A stretch of 64,000 nt of DNA from NCBI RefSeq assembly GCF_902706225.1, contig NZ_CACSKB010000002.1, positions 1 to 64,000 on the forward strand. Reading direction: 5' to 3'. The DNA is from Microbacterium sp. 18062. Its GTDB lineage: Bacteria; Actinomycetota; Actinomycetes; Actinomycetales; Microbacteriaceae. Positions 20,477 through 32,080 of the stretch are shown piece by piece (position 1 is the first letter of the stretch; each line of letters begins with the position of its first letter). The notes under the pieces were generated by a model. The model had not been told where the DNA came from, did not search any database, and saw nothing but the letters and a program-made list of their open reading frames with translations. The position numbers and the translations under genes are program-made.

Positions 20477-20526
20477 ACGTCCGTGAGCCGCGACAGACGC
20501 GGCCACGTCATCGAAAGGAACGCTTC

Positions 20527-21156
20527 GTGACCACGAAGTCCCAGGACCGCCGCAAGGTCCGCCTCTCCCGTGCGCTCGGCATCCCGCTGACGCCCAAGGC
20601 CGCCCGCTACCTCGAGAAGCGTCCCTACGCTCCAGGTGAGCACGGCCGCACCAAGCGCAAGGCCGACAGCGACTACGCCGTGCGCCTGCGCGAGAAGCAG
20701 CGTCTGCGCGAGCAGTACGGCATCCGCGAGAAGCAGCTGCGCATCGCGTTCAACGAGGCCCGCCGCACCGACGGCCTGACCGGTGAGAACCTGGTCGAGC
20801 TGCTCGAGATGCGCCTGGACGCCCTCGTGGTGCGCGCCGGCTTCGCTCGTACCACCGCCCAGGCCCGTCAGTTCGTCGTGCACCGCCACATCCTGGTCGA
20901 CGGCCAGATCGTGGACCGTCCGTCGTTCCGCGTGAAGCCCGGACAGCTGATCCACATCAAGGCCCGCAGCGAGGGCACCGAGCCCTTCCAGGTCGCGGCC
21001 GCCGGCGGTCACGCCGACGTCCTGCCCCCGGTTCCGGGCTACCTCGAGGTCGAGCTCGACAAGCTGCAGGCGCGCCTCGTGCGCCGCCCGAAGCGCGCCG
21101 AGGTCCCCGTGACCTGCGACGTGCAGCTCGTCGTGGAGTACTACGCGGCTCGTTGA
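20527..21156 (+). CDS. rpsD: 30S ribosomal protein S4
   Basis: A 209-residue primary 16S rRNA-binding protein that nucleates 30S assembly. It shows DRRKVRLSRALG, the zinc-less KAARYLEKRPYAPGEHG, the S4 RNA-binding domain LDALVVRAGFARTTAQARQFVVHRHILVDG, and a C-terminus ending VVEYYAAR. The GTG start is preceded by AAAGGA. The frame is open upstream into the leader, but the family N-terminus fixes the start. It is monocistronic here, bounded by a long leader and a strong downstream hairpin, and lies outside the usual alpha operon, as in many actinobacteria of this family. Confidence 0.97.
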   Translation: MTTKSQDRRKVRLSRALGIPLTPKAARYLEKRPYAPGEHGRTKRKADSDYAVRLREKQRLREQYGIREKQLRIAFNEARRTDGLTGENLVELLEMRLDALVVRAGFARTTAQARQFVVHRHILVDGQIVDRPSFRVKPGQLIHIKARSEGTEPFQVAAAGGHADVLPPVPGYLEVELDKLQARLVRRPKRAEVPVTCDVQLVVEYYAAR

Positions 21157-21166
21157 TCCCGCAGTG

Positions 21167-21200
21167 ACGAAGGGCGTCGGGGGCTCCCGGCGCCCTTCGT
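21167..21200 (+). terminator. Strong terminator hairpin after rpsD
   Basis: ACGAAGGGCG and CGCCCTTCGT form a perfect 10-base stem that continues through CGGG/CCCG to a GGCT loop, about 15 stacked pairs, starting 11 bases after the rpsD stop. No long T-run follows. Confidence 0.65.
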
Positions 21201-21231
21201 CGTCCACACCATGGAACGAGGCGTTCTCGCC

Positions 21232-21237
21232 TACGAT
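21232..21237 (+). promoter_or_regulatory. Candidate -10 element before the small membrane protein-alaS unit (TACGAT)
   Basis: TACGAT lies 46 bases before the GTG start at 21284, right after the rpsD terminator, consistent with a new transcription unit. Confidence 0.4.
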
Positions 21238-21283
21238 GGACGAGGACCGCGAGGCTCGCGGCCGCGACGAGGAAGAGGCCCCG

Positions 21284-21496
21284 GTGAAGAATGTCCTGTT
21301 GTTCGTGCTCGGTACGGCGGCCGGGTTCGTGCTCGCCCACCTGGTGAACAAGGACCCGCGGGGCCACGAGGTGCTCGCCGAGATCGACGCTCGCATCAGC
21401 GAGTTCACCGACCTCATCGGCGACGCCTATCGCGACCAGCAGGCCCGGTTCACCGACGACGGCGCGCTGGAGCCCGCCGACTCGACCAAGGACTGA
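21284..21496 (+). CDS. Small conserved membrane protein of unknown function
   Basis: A 70-residue protein: KNVLLFVLGTAAGFVLAHLVN (one membrane helix), then a charged helical part (EVLAEIDARISEFTDLIGDAYRDQQ). The GTG start is chosen because GGAAGAGG lies before it and the helix begins immediately; the frame stays open upstream without coding character. Similar short proteins sit between rpsD and alaS in Microbacteriaceae. No function is known to me. Confidence 0.75.
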   Translation: MKNVLLFVLGTAAGFVLAHLVNKDPRGHEVLAEIDARISEFTDLIGDAYRDQQARFTDDGALEPADSTKD

Positions 21497-21562
21497 CCCC
21501 CCGTATCACCGTGCGCCCCGGGGCCGTCCATGCCCGCGCGCTCATCCCGAGGAACACACCCC

Positions 21563-24225
<2,663 letters not shown>

Positions 24226-24229
<4 letters not shown>

Positions 24230-24699
24230 GCGGGTTCCGACGGGGCGTGCGGCTCGGCATCGACGTGGGCAGCGCCCGCGTCGGCGTGGCGCGTTCGGAT
24301 CCGGACGGACTCCTCGCGACACCCGTCGAGACGGTCGCCCGCGACGAGAACTCCGTCCCGCGCGTGGCGCTCCTCGCGCAGGAGCATGCCGCGGTCGAGG
24401 TCCTGGTCGGGCTTCCCGTGAACCTCCGGGGCGAGGACACCCCGTCGACGACCGACGCTCGCGCATTCGCAGCCGATCTCGCGCGTGCGGTGCCCCTCCC
24501 GGTGCGGCTGGTGGACGAGCGGCTCAGCACGGTGTCCGCACATGCGGCACTCAGGCAATCCGGACGCTCGCAGAAGAGCTCTCGTGGCATAGTGGACCAG
24601 GTCGCAGCCGTGATCCTGTTGCAGAACGCCCTCGACGTCGAGAAGCGGACGGGGAGCGCGCCCGGAACACCCGTATCCCCGGACGAGGAGCCCGATTGA
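24226..24699 (+). CDS. ruvX: Putative pre-16S rRNA nuclease YqgF/RuvX
   Basis: A 157-residue RNase H-fold protein of the YqgF family, which trims the 5' end of 16S rRNA and was earlier annotated as a Holliday junction resolvase. Motifs: LGIDVGSARVGVARSD, VLVGLPVNLRGED, VDERLSTVSA, and GIVDQVAAVILLQ, with the acidic residues in place. The GTG start overlaps alaS by four bases, and mltG starts on its stop codon. The alaS-ruvX-mltG-aroE order is the standard actinobacterial one. Confidence 0.93.
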
Positions 24700-25961
24700 T
24701 GTCCGATACGACGCCGCCGTCCCGGCGTGCGGCCCGCGAGGCCGCCGCCGCGGCGGACTCCGCCCGCGCTGCCGAACGACCGGTGTCCGCCCCTCCGGCG
24801 GCGTCGCTCGATGCGCTCTTCACGGGCGAGACCACCACGGAGGTCCTCGGTGCTCCGCCACCGCCGGCGGACAAGCGACGCCGCCGTGTCGGCGCGTGGA
24901 TCGCGCTGGCGGTCGTGGTCGCCATCCTCGGCGGCCTGGCCGGCGGGGGCCTCTGGGTCTGGAACGCCTACGAGGACAGGATCCGTGCGTTCATGGGCTG
25001 GGAGGAGCCCTACGACTACGAGGACGGTCTCGCCAACGGCGAGACCACGATCACGATCTCCTCGGGCGACGCCGGCCCGCAGGTGTCGCAGAAGCTGTAC
25101 GACGCGGGCGTCACGAAGACACCCGACTCGCTGTACGACTACATGATCGAGAACGCGGTCGGGTTCACGTTCCAGCCGGGCGTCTTCCGCCTGCAGAAGC
25201 AGATGACGTCCGCGGCCGTCCTGGCCGCGCTCGACGACCCGGCGAACCGGATGGAGAACTCCGCGCAGCTGCGCGAGGGGCTCACGGCCGAGCAGACGAT
25301 CGCCGCGATCTCGGAGCAGATGGACATCCCCCTGGCCGAGCTCGACGCGGCCGTCGCCGACCCGGCCGTGTACGGCGTCGCGGCTGACTCGCTCGAGGGC
25401 TGGCTCTTCCCGGCGACGTACACGTTCGATCCCGACACGACCCCGCAGCAGATCATCCAGCGACTCGTCGATCGCGCCGTCGAGGCCCTCGACAGCGCGG
25501 GCGTGCCGGTGGAGGATCGCCAGCGGATCCTCACGATCGCCTCGATCATCCAGCGCGAGGCGCGCTCGACCGAGGACTTCTACAAGGTGTCGCGGGTGAT
25601 CGAGAACCGTCTCGACCCCAGCAATCAGGAGACCTTCGGGCTCCTCCAGATGGACTCGACCGCGCAGTACGGCTACGACGAGATGCACGACGGCACGGCG
25701 AGCTCGTCGGCTGAGGCTCTCGAGGACGACAACCTCTGGAACACCTATGTGCACCCGGGCCTGCCGGTCGGTCCGATCTCCAATCCCGGAGACACGGCCA
25801 TCGCGGCGGCGCTCGCACCGGCCGACGGCCCCTGGCTCTACTTCGTGACCGTGAACCTCGACACGGGGGAGACGGTGTTCACCTCGACGGCGAGCGAGCA
25901 CGAGCAGGCCGTCGAGCAGTGGCGCGCCTGGTGCCGGGAACACCCGGACTCGGGATGCTGA
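24699..25961 (+). CDS. mltG: Endolytic murein transglycosylase MltG
   Basis: A 420-residue YceG-family enzyme that cuts nascent peptidoglycan glycan strands and ends their elongation. An Ala/Arg-rich cytoplasmic part (residues 1-62) leads to one membrane helix (about 66-88), then a LysM-like region and the catalytic domain with SLEGWLFPATYTF, the active-site Glu in ASIIQREA, and VHPGLPVGPISNPG. The ATG shares a base with the ruvX stop. The long cytoplasmic N-terminus is typical of actinobacterial forms. Confidence 0.94.
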   Translation: MSDTTPPSRRAAREAAAAADSARAAERPVSAPPAASLDALFTGETTTEVLGAPPPPADKRRRRVGAWIALAVVVAILGGLAGGGLWVWNAYEDRIRAFMGWEEPYDYEDGLANGETTITISSGDAGPQVSQKLYDAGVTKTPDSLYDYMIENAVGFTFQPGVFRLQKQMTSAAVLAALDDPANRMENSAQLREGLTAEQTIAAISEQMDIPLAELDAAVADPAVYGVAADSLEGWLFPATYTFDPDTTPQQIIQRLVDRAVEALDSAGVPVEDRQRILTIASIIQREARSTEDFYKVSRVIENRLDPSNQETFGLLQMDSTAQYGYDEMHDGTASSSAEALEDDNLWNTYVHPGLPVGPISNPGDTAIAAALAPADGPWLYFVTVNLDTGETVFTSTASEHEQAVEQWRAWCREHPDSGC

Positions 25962-26791
25962 CGCCCCACCGCCTCGCCGTCTGGGGCGATCCGATCGAGC
26001 ACAGCCTCTCACCGCAGCTGCACGCGGCCGCGTACGCGGCGCTCGGCAGCGGCTGGACGTACGACCGTCGGCGCGTGACCGAGGCGGAGTTCCCCTCAGC
26101 GCTCGAAGCGCTCGGCCCGGGATGGCTGGGGCTCTCGCTCACCATGCCGTTGAAAGCCGTCGCGTACCGGACCGCGCTGCGACGTGACCGTCACGCTCAG
26201 ACGACCGGCGCGGTGAACACCCTTCTGCTCGGCCCGCACGGCCCGCACGGCTTCAACACGGACGTGGGGGGAATCGTCGCGGCGCTGCGCGAGGGTGGGC
26301 TCCCCAGGGTCGACCGGGCCCGGATCGTGGGAACGGGCGCCACGGCGACGTCCGCCCTCGTCGCCGCGCACGAGCTCGGCGCGAAGACGGTCGAGATCGC
26401 GGCGCGCCGGCCAGACGCCGCGGCCCGGCTCGCCGCAGTCGGCGGGGAGCTGGGCGTGCGGGTGTCGGCATCCGCCATCGACGCCGCGGACCACGCCGAC
26501 GTCCCGCTCACGATCGCCACGCTTCCGGGCGACGCCCGGCTCGACCCCTCCGTGGCCGAGGGGCTGGCCGCGTCGGGAGGCGTGCTGCTGGATGTGGTCT
26601 ACGGGACATGGCCGACCGTGCTGGGCAGCGCATGGCTGCGCGCCGGGAAGCCGGCGACCTCGGGGCTCGGGATGCTGCTGCACCAAGCGCTCCTGCAGGT
26701 GCGCGTCTTCGTCAACGGCGACCCGGCGGAGGCCGTCGAGAACGAGGAGCACGTGCTGGCGGAGATGCGCCGTGCGATCGTGGGAGACTAG
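25955..26791 (+). CDS. aroE: Shikimate dehydrogenase (biosynthetic AroE)
   Basis: A 278-residue NADP-dependent reductase converting 3-dehydroshikimate to shikimate. It shows the substrate motif [16 protein letters not shown], the catalytic Lys in LTMPLKA, and the Asp in GFNTDVGG. The nucleotide fold has the degenerate GTGATATSA in place of the usual GAGGA. The ATG lies seven bases inside the end of mltG; an earlier GTG is less likely because it would overlap mltG further. aroC, aroK and aroB follow. A second family member, probably catabolic, lies at 31051-31929. Confidence 0.9.
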   Translation: MLTPHRLAVWGDPIEHSLSPQLHAAAYAALGSGWTYDRRRVTEAEFPSALEALGPGWLGLSLTMPLKAVAYRTALRRDRHAQTTGAVNTLLLGPHGPHGFNTDVGGIVAALREGGLPRVDRARIVGTGATATSALVAAHELGAKTVEIAARRPDAAARLAAVGGELGVRVSASAIDAADHADVPLTIATLPGDARLDPSVAEGLAASGGVLLDVVYGTWPTVLGSAWLRAGKPATSGLGMLLHQALLQVRVFVNGDPAEAVENEEHVLAEMRRAIVGD

Positions 26792-26795
26792 ACCA

Positions 26796-28025
26796 ATGCT
26801 CCGCGTGCTCACGGCCGGCGAATCCCACGGCCCCGAACTCGTCGCCCTCATGGAGGGCCTTCCCGCCGGCGTCCCCGTCTCACGGGCGGCGATCCAGGCC
26901 GATCTCGCCCGTCGCAAACTCGGCTACGGTCGCGGCTCGCGGATGAAGTTCGAGGAGGACGAGCTGACGATCTCGACCGGTGTGCGCCACGGCGAGTCCC
27001 TCGGCAGCCCGATCGCGCTGCGCATCGGCAACACGGAATGGCCGAAGTGGGTCGAGGTGATGAGCGCCGAGCCGGTCGAGCTGACCGACCGCTCCCGCGG
27101 CCGCGGCGCGGCATTGACCCGCCCCCGTCCCGGTCACGCCGATCTGGTCGGCATGCAGAAGTACGGCTTCGACGAGGCGCGTCCGATCCTGGAGCGCGCG
27201 AGCGCCCGCGAGACCGCGGCGCGGGTGGCCCTCGGGGCGATCGCCCGCGCGTTCCTCGGGGAGCTCGGCATCGGCCTGGTCAGCCACACGCTGTCGATCG
27301 GTCCCGTCCGGGTCCCCGACGGCGCCGCGCTTCCCGTCCCCGGTGACGTACGGACGCTGGATGAGGATCCGTTGCGCTGCTTCGATCCGGAGACCTCGGC
27401 GCGCATGGTCGCGGAGGTCGACGACGCCAAGAAGGACGGGGACACCCTCGGCGGCGTCGTCGAGGTGCTGGCGTACGGTGTGCCGCCCGGGCTCGGATCC
27501 CACGTGCAGTGGGACCGCAAGCTCGACGCGAGGCTCGCGCAGGCCCTCATGAGCATCCAGGCGATCAAAGGCGTCGAGATCGGCGACGGGTTCGAGACGA
27601 CTCGTCGTCGCGGCTCCCAGGCCCACGACGAGCTGTTCGCCGCGACCTCGGGCATCACGCGCGCGAGCGATCGCGCGGGCGGTACCGAGGGAGGCATGTC
27701 GACGGGCACCGTCCTGCGCGTGCGTGCCGGGATGAAGCCGATCGCCACCGTCCCGCACGCGCTGCGGACGATCGACGTCGCCACCGGCGACACCGCGTCC
27801 GCGCACCACCAGCGCTCGGACGTGTGCGCCGTGCCGGCGGCGGGCGTCGTCGCCGAGGCCATGGTCGCCGTCGTGCTGGCCGACGCCGTGCTGGAGAAGT
27901 TCGGCGGCGACAACGTCGCCGAGACACGTCGCAACCTCGAGTCCTACCTCGCCGCCATCCCGGAGACGCTCCGCACGAGCGGGGCGAGCGACCCGGCGCT
28001 GCGGGGCGATGAGCACGTCCGCTGA
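26796..28025 (+). CDS. aroC: Chorismate synthase
   Basis: A 409-residue FMN-dependent lyase making chorismate from 5-enolpyruvylshikimate 3-phosphate. Signatures: [46 protein letters not shown], the RPRPGHAD motif, [12 protein letters not shown], and [11 protein letters not shown]. The size is slightly above that of E. coli, as usual in actinobacteria. ATG follows the aroE stop by four bases; aroK begins 17 bases before its stop. Confidence 0.96.
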   Translation: MLRVLTAGESHGPELVALMEGLPAGVPVSRAAIQADLARRKLGYGRGSRMKFEEDELTISTGVRHGESLGSPIALRIGNTEWPKWVEVMSAEPVELTDRSRGRGAALTRPRPGHADLVGMQKYGFDEARPILERASARETAARVALGAIARAFLGELGIGLVSHTLSIGPVRVPDGAALPVPGDVRTLDEDPLRCFDPETSARMVAEVDDAKKDGDTLGGVVEVLAYGVPPGLGSHVQWDRKLDARLAQALMSIQAIKGVEIGDGFETTRRRGSQAHDELFAATSGITRASDRAGGTEGGMSTGTVLRVRAGMKPIATVPHALRTIDVATGDTASAHHQRSDVCAVPAAGVVAEAMVAVVLADAVLEKFGGDNVAETRRNLESYLAAIPETLRTSGASDPALRGDEHVR

Positions 28026-28605
28026 GTCGGAGGTCCCCGAGCGGGATTCCCGGCTCCTTCCGGATGGTCCTCGACCACGGGTCGCCGATGCGGCGGTGGT
28101 GCTCGTCGGACCCATGGGCGCGGGCAAGACCAGCATCGGCAAGCGCGTCGCACGCGCGCTGGGCGTGGGGTTCACCGACACCGACGCGCTCGTCGTGCGC
28201 GAGCACGGCCCCATCCCGGATCTGTTCCGCGCCCACGGCGAGGAGCATTTCCGCACGATCGAGCGCGCCGCCGTCCAGCGCGCACTCGCGGCGGGCGGCG
28301 TGGTGTCGCTCGGCGGCGGCTCGGTGCTCGATCCGCGCACGCGCGCGGATCTGCGCGCGCATCGCGTGGCGTTCCTGACCGTCACGCCGCAGGTCATCGC
28401 GCACCGCATCGCGGGCGGGGCACGGCCGTTGCTTCGCGGGGGAGACCCCGTCAAGGAGTGGGCTCGGATCTTCGCGGAGCGGAGGCCGCTCTACGAGGAG
28501 GTCGCCGACGCCGTGTTCGACACGTCCCGCGGTCCGCTCTCCGACGTGGTCGACAGCATCGCGACCTGGGCGCAGTCCGCCGTCCCGAGAGGAGCCTCCG
28601 CATGA
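28009..28605 (+). CDS. aroK: Shikimate kinase
   Basis: A 198-residue kinase phosphorylating shikimate at O3. After a 27-residue N-terminal extension come Walker [13 protein letters not shown], the substrate Asp in TDTDALV, the Arg of EEHFRTIE, the GGGSV lid base, and [10 protein letters not shown], the mobile lid. The ATG lies 17 bases inside aroC, and the stop overlaps the aroB start (ATGA). The extension is not part of the kinase fold, and a later start is possible, but no better ribosome binding site is seen. Confidence 0.94.
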   Translation: MSTSAESEVPERDSRLLPDGPRPRVADAAVVLVGPMGAGKTSIGKRVARALGVGFTDTDALVVREHGPIPDLFRAHGEEHFRTIERAAVQRALAAGGVVSLGGGSVLDPRTRADLRAHRVAFLTVTPQVIAHRIAGGARPLLRGGDPVKEWARIFAERRPLYEEVADAVFDTSRGPLSDVVDSIATWAQSAVPRGASA

Positions 28606-29687
28606 GCGAGACGACGATCATCGCGGTCGCCGGTGAGCCGGGCTACGAGATCGCGATCGGTCGCGACATCCTGGCCCGCGTCGAGGATGCGCTGGCACCG
28701 ACCGTGCGCAAGGTCCTCGTGGTGCATCCGCCGACCCTCACCGAGCGGGCGGGCGTCCTCCGCGAGCGGCTGATGGCCGACGGTACGCGGGAGGTGCTGC
28801 TGGCCGAGATCCCCGACGCCGAGCAGGGCAAGCGCATCGAGGTCGCGGCGTTCTGCTGGCAGGTCATGGGACAGGCGGACTTCACCCGCACCGACGCGGT
28901 CGTCGGGTTCGGCGGCGGCGCCGTGACGGACCTCGCGGGCTTCGTCGCGGCCACCTGGCTGCGGGGCATCCAGGTCGTCCAGGTGCCGACCACGGTGCTC
29001 GGGATGGTCGATGCGGCGGTCGGCGGGAAGACCGGTGTGAACACCGCCGAGGGCAAGAACCTCGTCGGGGCGTTCTGGGCCCCGCGCGCGGTCGTCTGCG
29101 ATCTGGGTCTGCTCGACTCGCTCTCGCAGAACGAGGCGACGGCCGGGTTCGCGGAGGTCGTCAAAGCCGGGTTCATCTGGCACCCCGAGATCCTCGAGCG
29201 CATCGAGGCGGAGCCGGAGGGCATCGTCGATCCCGCGTCCGCGTCGTTCCGTCGCTGCCTCGAGCTCGCGATCGACATGAAGGCCAGGGTCGCGGGCGAG
29301 GACTTCCGCGAGGCGGGACTGCGCGAGGTGCTGAACTACGGGCACACCCTCGGCCACGCGATCGAGCACGCGGAGCGCTATCGCTGGCGTCACGGCGCCG
29401 CGGTCTCGATCGGCATGGTCTACGCCGCCGAGCTCTCGCGGCTGGCGGGCCGGCTCTCGGACGAGACCGCCCAGCGCCACCGGGACGTGCTCACCTCGCT
29501 CGGTCTTCCGACGACGTACCGCGCGGGTGCGTGGCCGACGCTGCTCGCGACCATGCAGCGCGACAAGAAGGCCCGCGGCGGGATGCTGCGTTTCATCGTT
29601 CTCGACGACGTCGCGCGTCCCACCGTGCTGCAGGCGCCGGACGAGTCGCTCATGTTCGCGGCGTACCAGGAGCTCGCGCAGCAGTGA
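28602..29687 (+). CDS. aroB: 3-dehydroquinate synthase
   Basis: A 361-residue NAD- and metal-dependent enzyme cyclizing DAHP to 3-dehydroquinate. Motifs: VVGFGGGAVTDLAGFVAATWLRG, VPTTVLGMVDAAVGGKTGVN, KNLVGAFWAP, and the metal ligands in GFAEVVKAGFI and LNYGHTLGHAIEH. The ATG overlaps the aroK stop and is preceded by GAGAGGAG. A perfect hairpin overlaps the stop codon and separates it from the convergent transporter gene. In most actinobacteria aroQ follows directly; here a catabolic module lies between. Confidence 0.96.
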   Translation: MSETTIIAVAGEPGYEIAIGRDILARVEDALAPTVRKVLVVHPPTLTERAGVLRERLMADGTREVLLAEIPDAEQGKRIEVAAFCWQVMGQADFTRTDAVVGFGGGAVTDLAGFVAATWLRGIQVVQVPTTVLGMVDAAVGGKTGVNTAEGKNLVGAFWAPRAVVCDLGLLDSLSQNEATAGFAEVVKAGFIWHPEILERIEAEPEGIVDPASASFRRCLELAIDMKARVAGEDFREAGLREVLNYGHTLGHAIEHAERYRWRHGAAVSIGMVYAAELSRLAGRLSDETAQRHRDVLTSLGLPTTYRAGAWPTLLATMQRDKKARGGMLRFIVLDDVARPTVLQAPDESLMFAAYQELAQQ

Positions 29688-29711
29688 GGCCCCGCCGGAG
29701 CGAGGCCTCAC
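29684..29711. terminator. Bidirectional terminator hairpin between aroB and the transporter gene
   Basis: GTGAGGCC, including the aroB stop, pairs perfectly with GGCCTCAC across a 12-base loop. It lies between convergent genes. Confidence 0.5.
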
Positions 29712-29721
29712 GCGGTGCCGC

Positions 29722-31038
29722 TCAGGCGGGGACGGGTGCGCGCTCGGCCCGGACCCCGAGCTCCGGGGTGGGCACGCTCTTCGTCTCTCGCGCGGTGAGC
29801 GCGCTGATCGCGGCGATGAGCGAGATCACGGCGGTGAAGATGCTGACCACGACCCAGCCGCCGTCTGCGACGCCGCCGAGCGCGGCCACGATGCTCGGCG
29901 CGAAGCCGGCCATCAGGAAGCCCAGCTGCGTGCCGATCGCCATGCCCGAGAAGCGCACGCGCGTGCTGAACATCTCGCCGTAGAACGACGGCCACACGGC
30001 GTTCGCGGCCGCGTAGCCGCACGAGAACGTGAGGATGGCCAGCGCGAAGGTGAGCACCGTGTTGCCGCCGCTCATCGAGAGCATGTAGAACGGCATCAGC
30101 GCCGCCGATGACAGGGCGCCGTAGATGAAGACGGGCTTGCGGCCGATGCGGTCGGCGAGCCAGCCGAAGAAGGGCTGGGTGCCCAGGGCCACGATGTTCG
30201 CCACGACGACGAGCCACAGGGTGAGGCTCTGCGCCAGGCCGACCTCCACGCCGTAGGCGAGCGCGAGGTTGCCGAAGACCGTCGAGACGGCCGCGATGAA
30301 CGCGCAGCAGATGACCCGTAGCACGTCGCGCCAGTGGTCGCGCAGGAGCGGGATCAGAGGCATGCGGGCGATCGTGCCCTCCGCCTTGGCCTGCTCGAAC
30401 TCCGGCGTCTCGTGGAGGCTGCGCCGGATGAAGAAGGCGACCAGCACGACGACCGCGCTGAGCCAGAACGGAACGCGCCATCCCCAGCTGAACTTGATCT
30501 CGTCGGGAAGGGCGACGACCGGGATGAAGATGAGGGCCGCGAGGATCTGGCCGCCCTGCGTCCCGGTGAGGGTCCACGACGTGAAGAACGACCGTCGATC
30601 GTCGGGGGCGTGCTCGAGGGTCAGCGACGACGCCCCGGCCTGCTCGCCGGCGGCGGACAGTCCCTGCAGGAGACGGCAGATCACGAGCAGGATCGGCGCG
30701 AGCCAGCCGATCTGCTCGAACGTCGGCAGACAGCCGATCACGAAGGTCGAGACGCCCATCAGCAGCAGGGTGAACATGAGCACCTTCTGGCGGCCGATGC
30801 GGTCGCCGAAGTGCCCGAGGATCACCGCCCCGAACGGGCGAGCGATGTAGGCGAACCCGAAGGTCGCGAACGACATCACGAGGGCAGCCTGGTCTCCCGA
30901 CGGGAAGAAGATGACGGGGAAGATGAGGGCGGCGGCGGAGCCGAACAGGAAGAAGTCGTAGTACTCGACGGCGCTGCCCATGAAGCTGGCGACAGCTGCC
31001 TTCACGGGAGTCTTCCGCGGCGTTGCGGTGGTGGTCAT
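29722..31038 (-). CDS. MFS transporter, metabolite:H+ symporter family (ShiA-like)
   Basis: A 438-residue twelve-helix transporter of the MHS subfamily. It starts with the family hallmark SFMGSAVEYYDFFLFGSAAAL. Between helices 2 and 3 is GHFGDRIGRQKVLMFTL, and helix 5 has LQGLSAAGEQAGASSL. The cytoplasmic loop before helix 7 carries RRSLHETPEFEQ. MHS members import shikimate, quinate, dicarboxylates or aromatic acids. Placement beside a shikimate/quinate dehydrogenase and a 3-dehydroshikimate dehydratase suggests shikimate or quinate uptake, but the substrate is inferred. It is probably cotranscribed with the upstream dehydrogenase (12-base gap). Confidence 0.85.
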   Translation of the reverse strand: MTTTATPRKTPVKAAVASFMGSAVEYYDFFLFGSAAALIFPVIFFPSGDQAALVMSFATFGFAYIARPFGAVILGHFGDRIGRQKVLMFTLLLMGVSTFVIGCLPTFEQIGWLAPILLVICRLLQGLSAAGEQAGASSLTLEHAPDDRRSFFTSWTLTGTQGGQILAALIFIPVVALPDEIKFSWGWRVPFWLSAVVVLVAFFIRRSLHETPEFEQAKAEGTIARMPLIPLLRDHWRDVLRVICCAFIAAVSTVFGNLALAYGVEVGLAQSLTLWLVVVANIVALGTQPFFGWLADRIGRKPVFIYGALSSAALMPFYMLSMSGGNTVLTFALAILTFSCGYAAANAVWPSFYGEMFSTRVRFSGMAIGTQLGFLMAGFAPSIVAALGGVADGGWVVVSIFTAVISLIAAISALTARETKSVPTPELGVRAERAPVPA

Positions 31039-31050
31039 CGAAGTCTGCTC

Positions 31051-31929
31051 CTATCGGACGAGGACGTCGTCGGGGGTGACGAGGTCGTGGAAGTGTCGGA
31101 TCATGCGGTCGGGATCCGGGCGGCGCCCGGTGATGAGCTCGAAGGCGTCGACGGCCTGGTAGACCGCCATCCGCCCGCCGTCGAGGGTGGCGCAGCCCGC
31201 GCTCTTGGCGCGGGACAGCAGTTCGGTCACGAGGGGCCGGTAGACGATGTCCGCGACCCAGAGGTCCGCGCGGAGCAGATCGGCGGGGAACGGGAGGCCG
31301 GGGTGGGCCGCCATGCCGGTGGGCGTGCAGTGCACGACCCCCGCGGAGCGCCCGATCGCCGCCGGAAGCTCGTCGATCGGCGCCGCGGTGATCCGTGCGT
31401 CGTGGCGGGCGGTCAGCTCGGCGGCGAGCTCGCGGGCGCGCTCCCGGTCGAGGTCGACGACGGTGAGCTCGCGCACGCCGAGACGCAGCAGGGCGTCCGC
31501 CACGGCGGAGCCGGCACCGCCCGCCCCCAGCTGGGTGACGCGGTCGAGAGCGGCCTGCGGCATCCCTGCGCGGAACGCGCGTTCGAAGCCGGTCGTGTCG
31601 GTGTTCGAACCGATGCGCCCCTCGGGGGTGAACCGGACGGTGTTCACGGCGCCGAGGGCCGCGGCGATCGGGTCCACCCGGTCGAGATGGTCGATGACCC
31701 GGCGCTTGCAGGGATGGGTGACGTTCACGGCGTCGTAGCCGAGCCGTTCGCACCAGGCGAGGATATCGGGCAGATCGTCGGGGGACAGGCCGAGCTCGGT
31801 GATGTCGATCGGACGGTAGAGGTAGGGGATGTCGAGTGCCGCGGCCTCCGCCATGTGCATGGACGGGGTCAGCGACGGCGTGACCCCGCTGCCGATGAGG
31901 CCGACGAGATAGGGGCGTTCTCCGCTCAC
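31051..31929 (-). CDS. Quinate/shikimate dehydrogenase (catabolic)
   Basis: A 292-residue member of the shikimate dehydrogenase family. Substrate motif VTPSLTPSMHMAEA (in place of SxSxSPxxHN), catalytic Lys in VNVTHPCKRRV, Asp in GSNTDTTGF, and an intact nucleotide loop LGAGGAGSAVA followed by VVDLDRERA. The acidic Asp after the second strand points to NAD rather than NADP, as in C. glutamicum QsuD. It lies in a divergent module with a dehydroshikimate dehydratase, so oxidation of quinate or shikimate is the likely role. The GTG start has AGGAG before it. Confidence 0.85.
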   Translation of the reverse strand: MSGERPYLVGLIGSGVTPSLTPSMHMAEAAALDIPYLYRPIDITELGLSPDDLPDILAWCERLGYDAVNVTHPCKRRVIDHLDRVDPIAAALGAVNTVRFTPEGRIGSNTDTTGFERAFRAGMPQAALDRVTQLGAGGAGSAVADALLRLGVRELTVVDLDRERARELAAELTARHDARITAAPIDELPAAIGRSAGVVHCTPTGMAAHPGLPFPADLLRADLWVADIVYRPLVTELLSRAKSAGCATLDGGRMAVYQAVDAFELITGRRPDPDRMIRHFHDLVTPDDVLVR

Positions 31930-31976
31930 GGGCGACTCCTTCGTGTACGCGTTCCTCAGCGAGCGCGTGATCCCGA

Positions 31977-31996
31977 TATGTACTAACTGGTACGTG
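31977..31996. promoter_or_regulatory. Operator-like site 2 of the quinate/shikimate module
   Basis: ATGTAC-N4-TGGTAC, sharing the half-sites and exact spacing of the perfect palindrome at 32054-32073 (centres 77 bases apart). It lies 48 bases upstream of the minus-strand dehydrogenase start and probably controls that promoter. The binding protein is not encoded nearby. Confidence 0.5.
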
Positions 31997-32048
31997 CATC
32001 ATGGAGGACGACACGATCCGTGTCAACTCCGGCCGAGCTGACCCTGGT

Positions 32049-32078
32049 CCGCGAATGTACCGTGTGGTACATTCGCGG
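32049..32078. promoter_or_regulatory. Operator-like site 1, perfect 13-base inverted repeat overlapping the promoter
   Basis: Perfect 13-base arms with inner core ATGTACC, separated by GTGT. The right arm contains TACATT (32068-32073), a TANNNT -10 element seven bases before the ATG, so a bound protein would block RNA polymerase and the mRNA would be leaderless. Confidence 0.65.
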
Positions 32079-32080
32079 CG

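Noticed and set aside
26295..26795. Extended N-terminus of chorismate synthase
   Set aside because: The frame runs back through aroE with no chorismate synthase motif; the ATG at 26796 gives the conserved [12 protein letters not shown] start.
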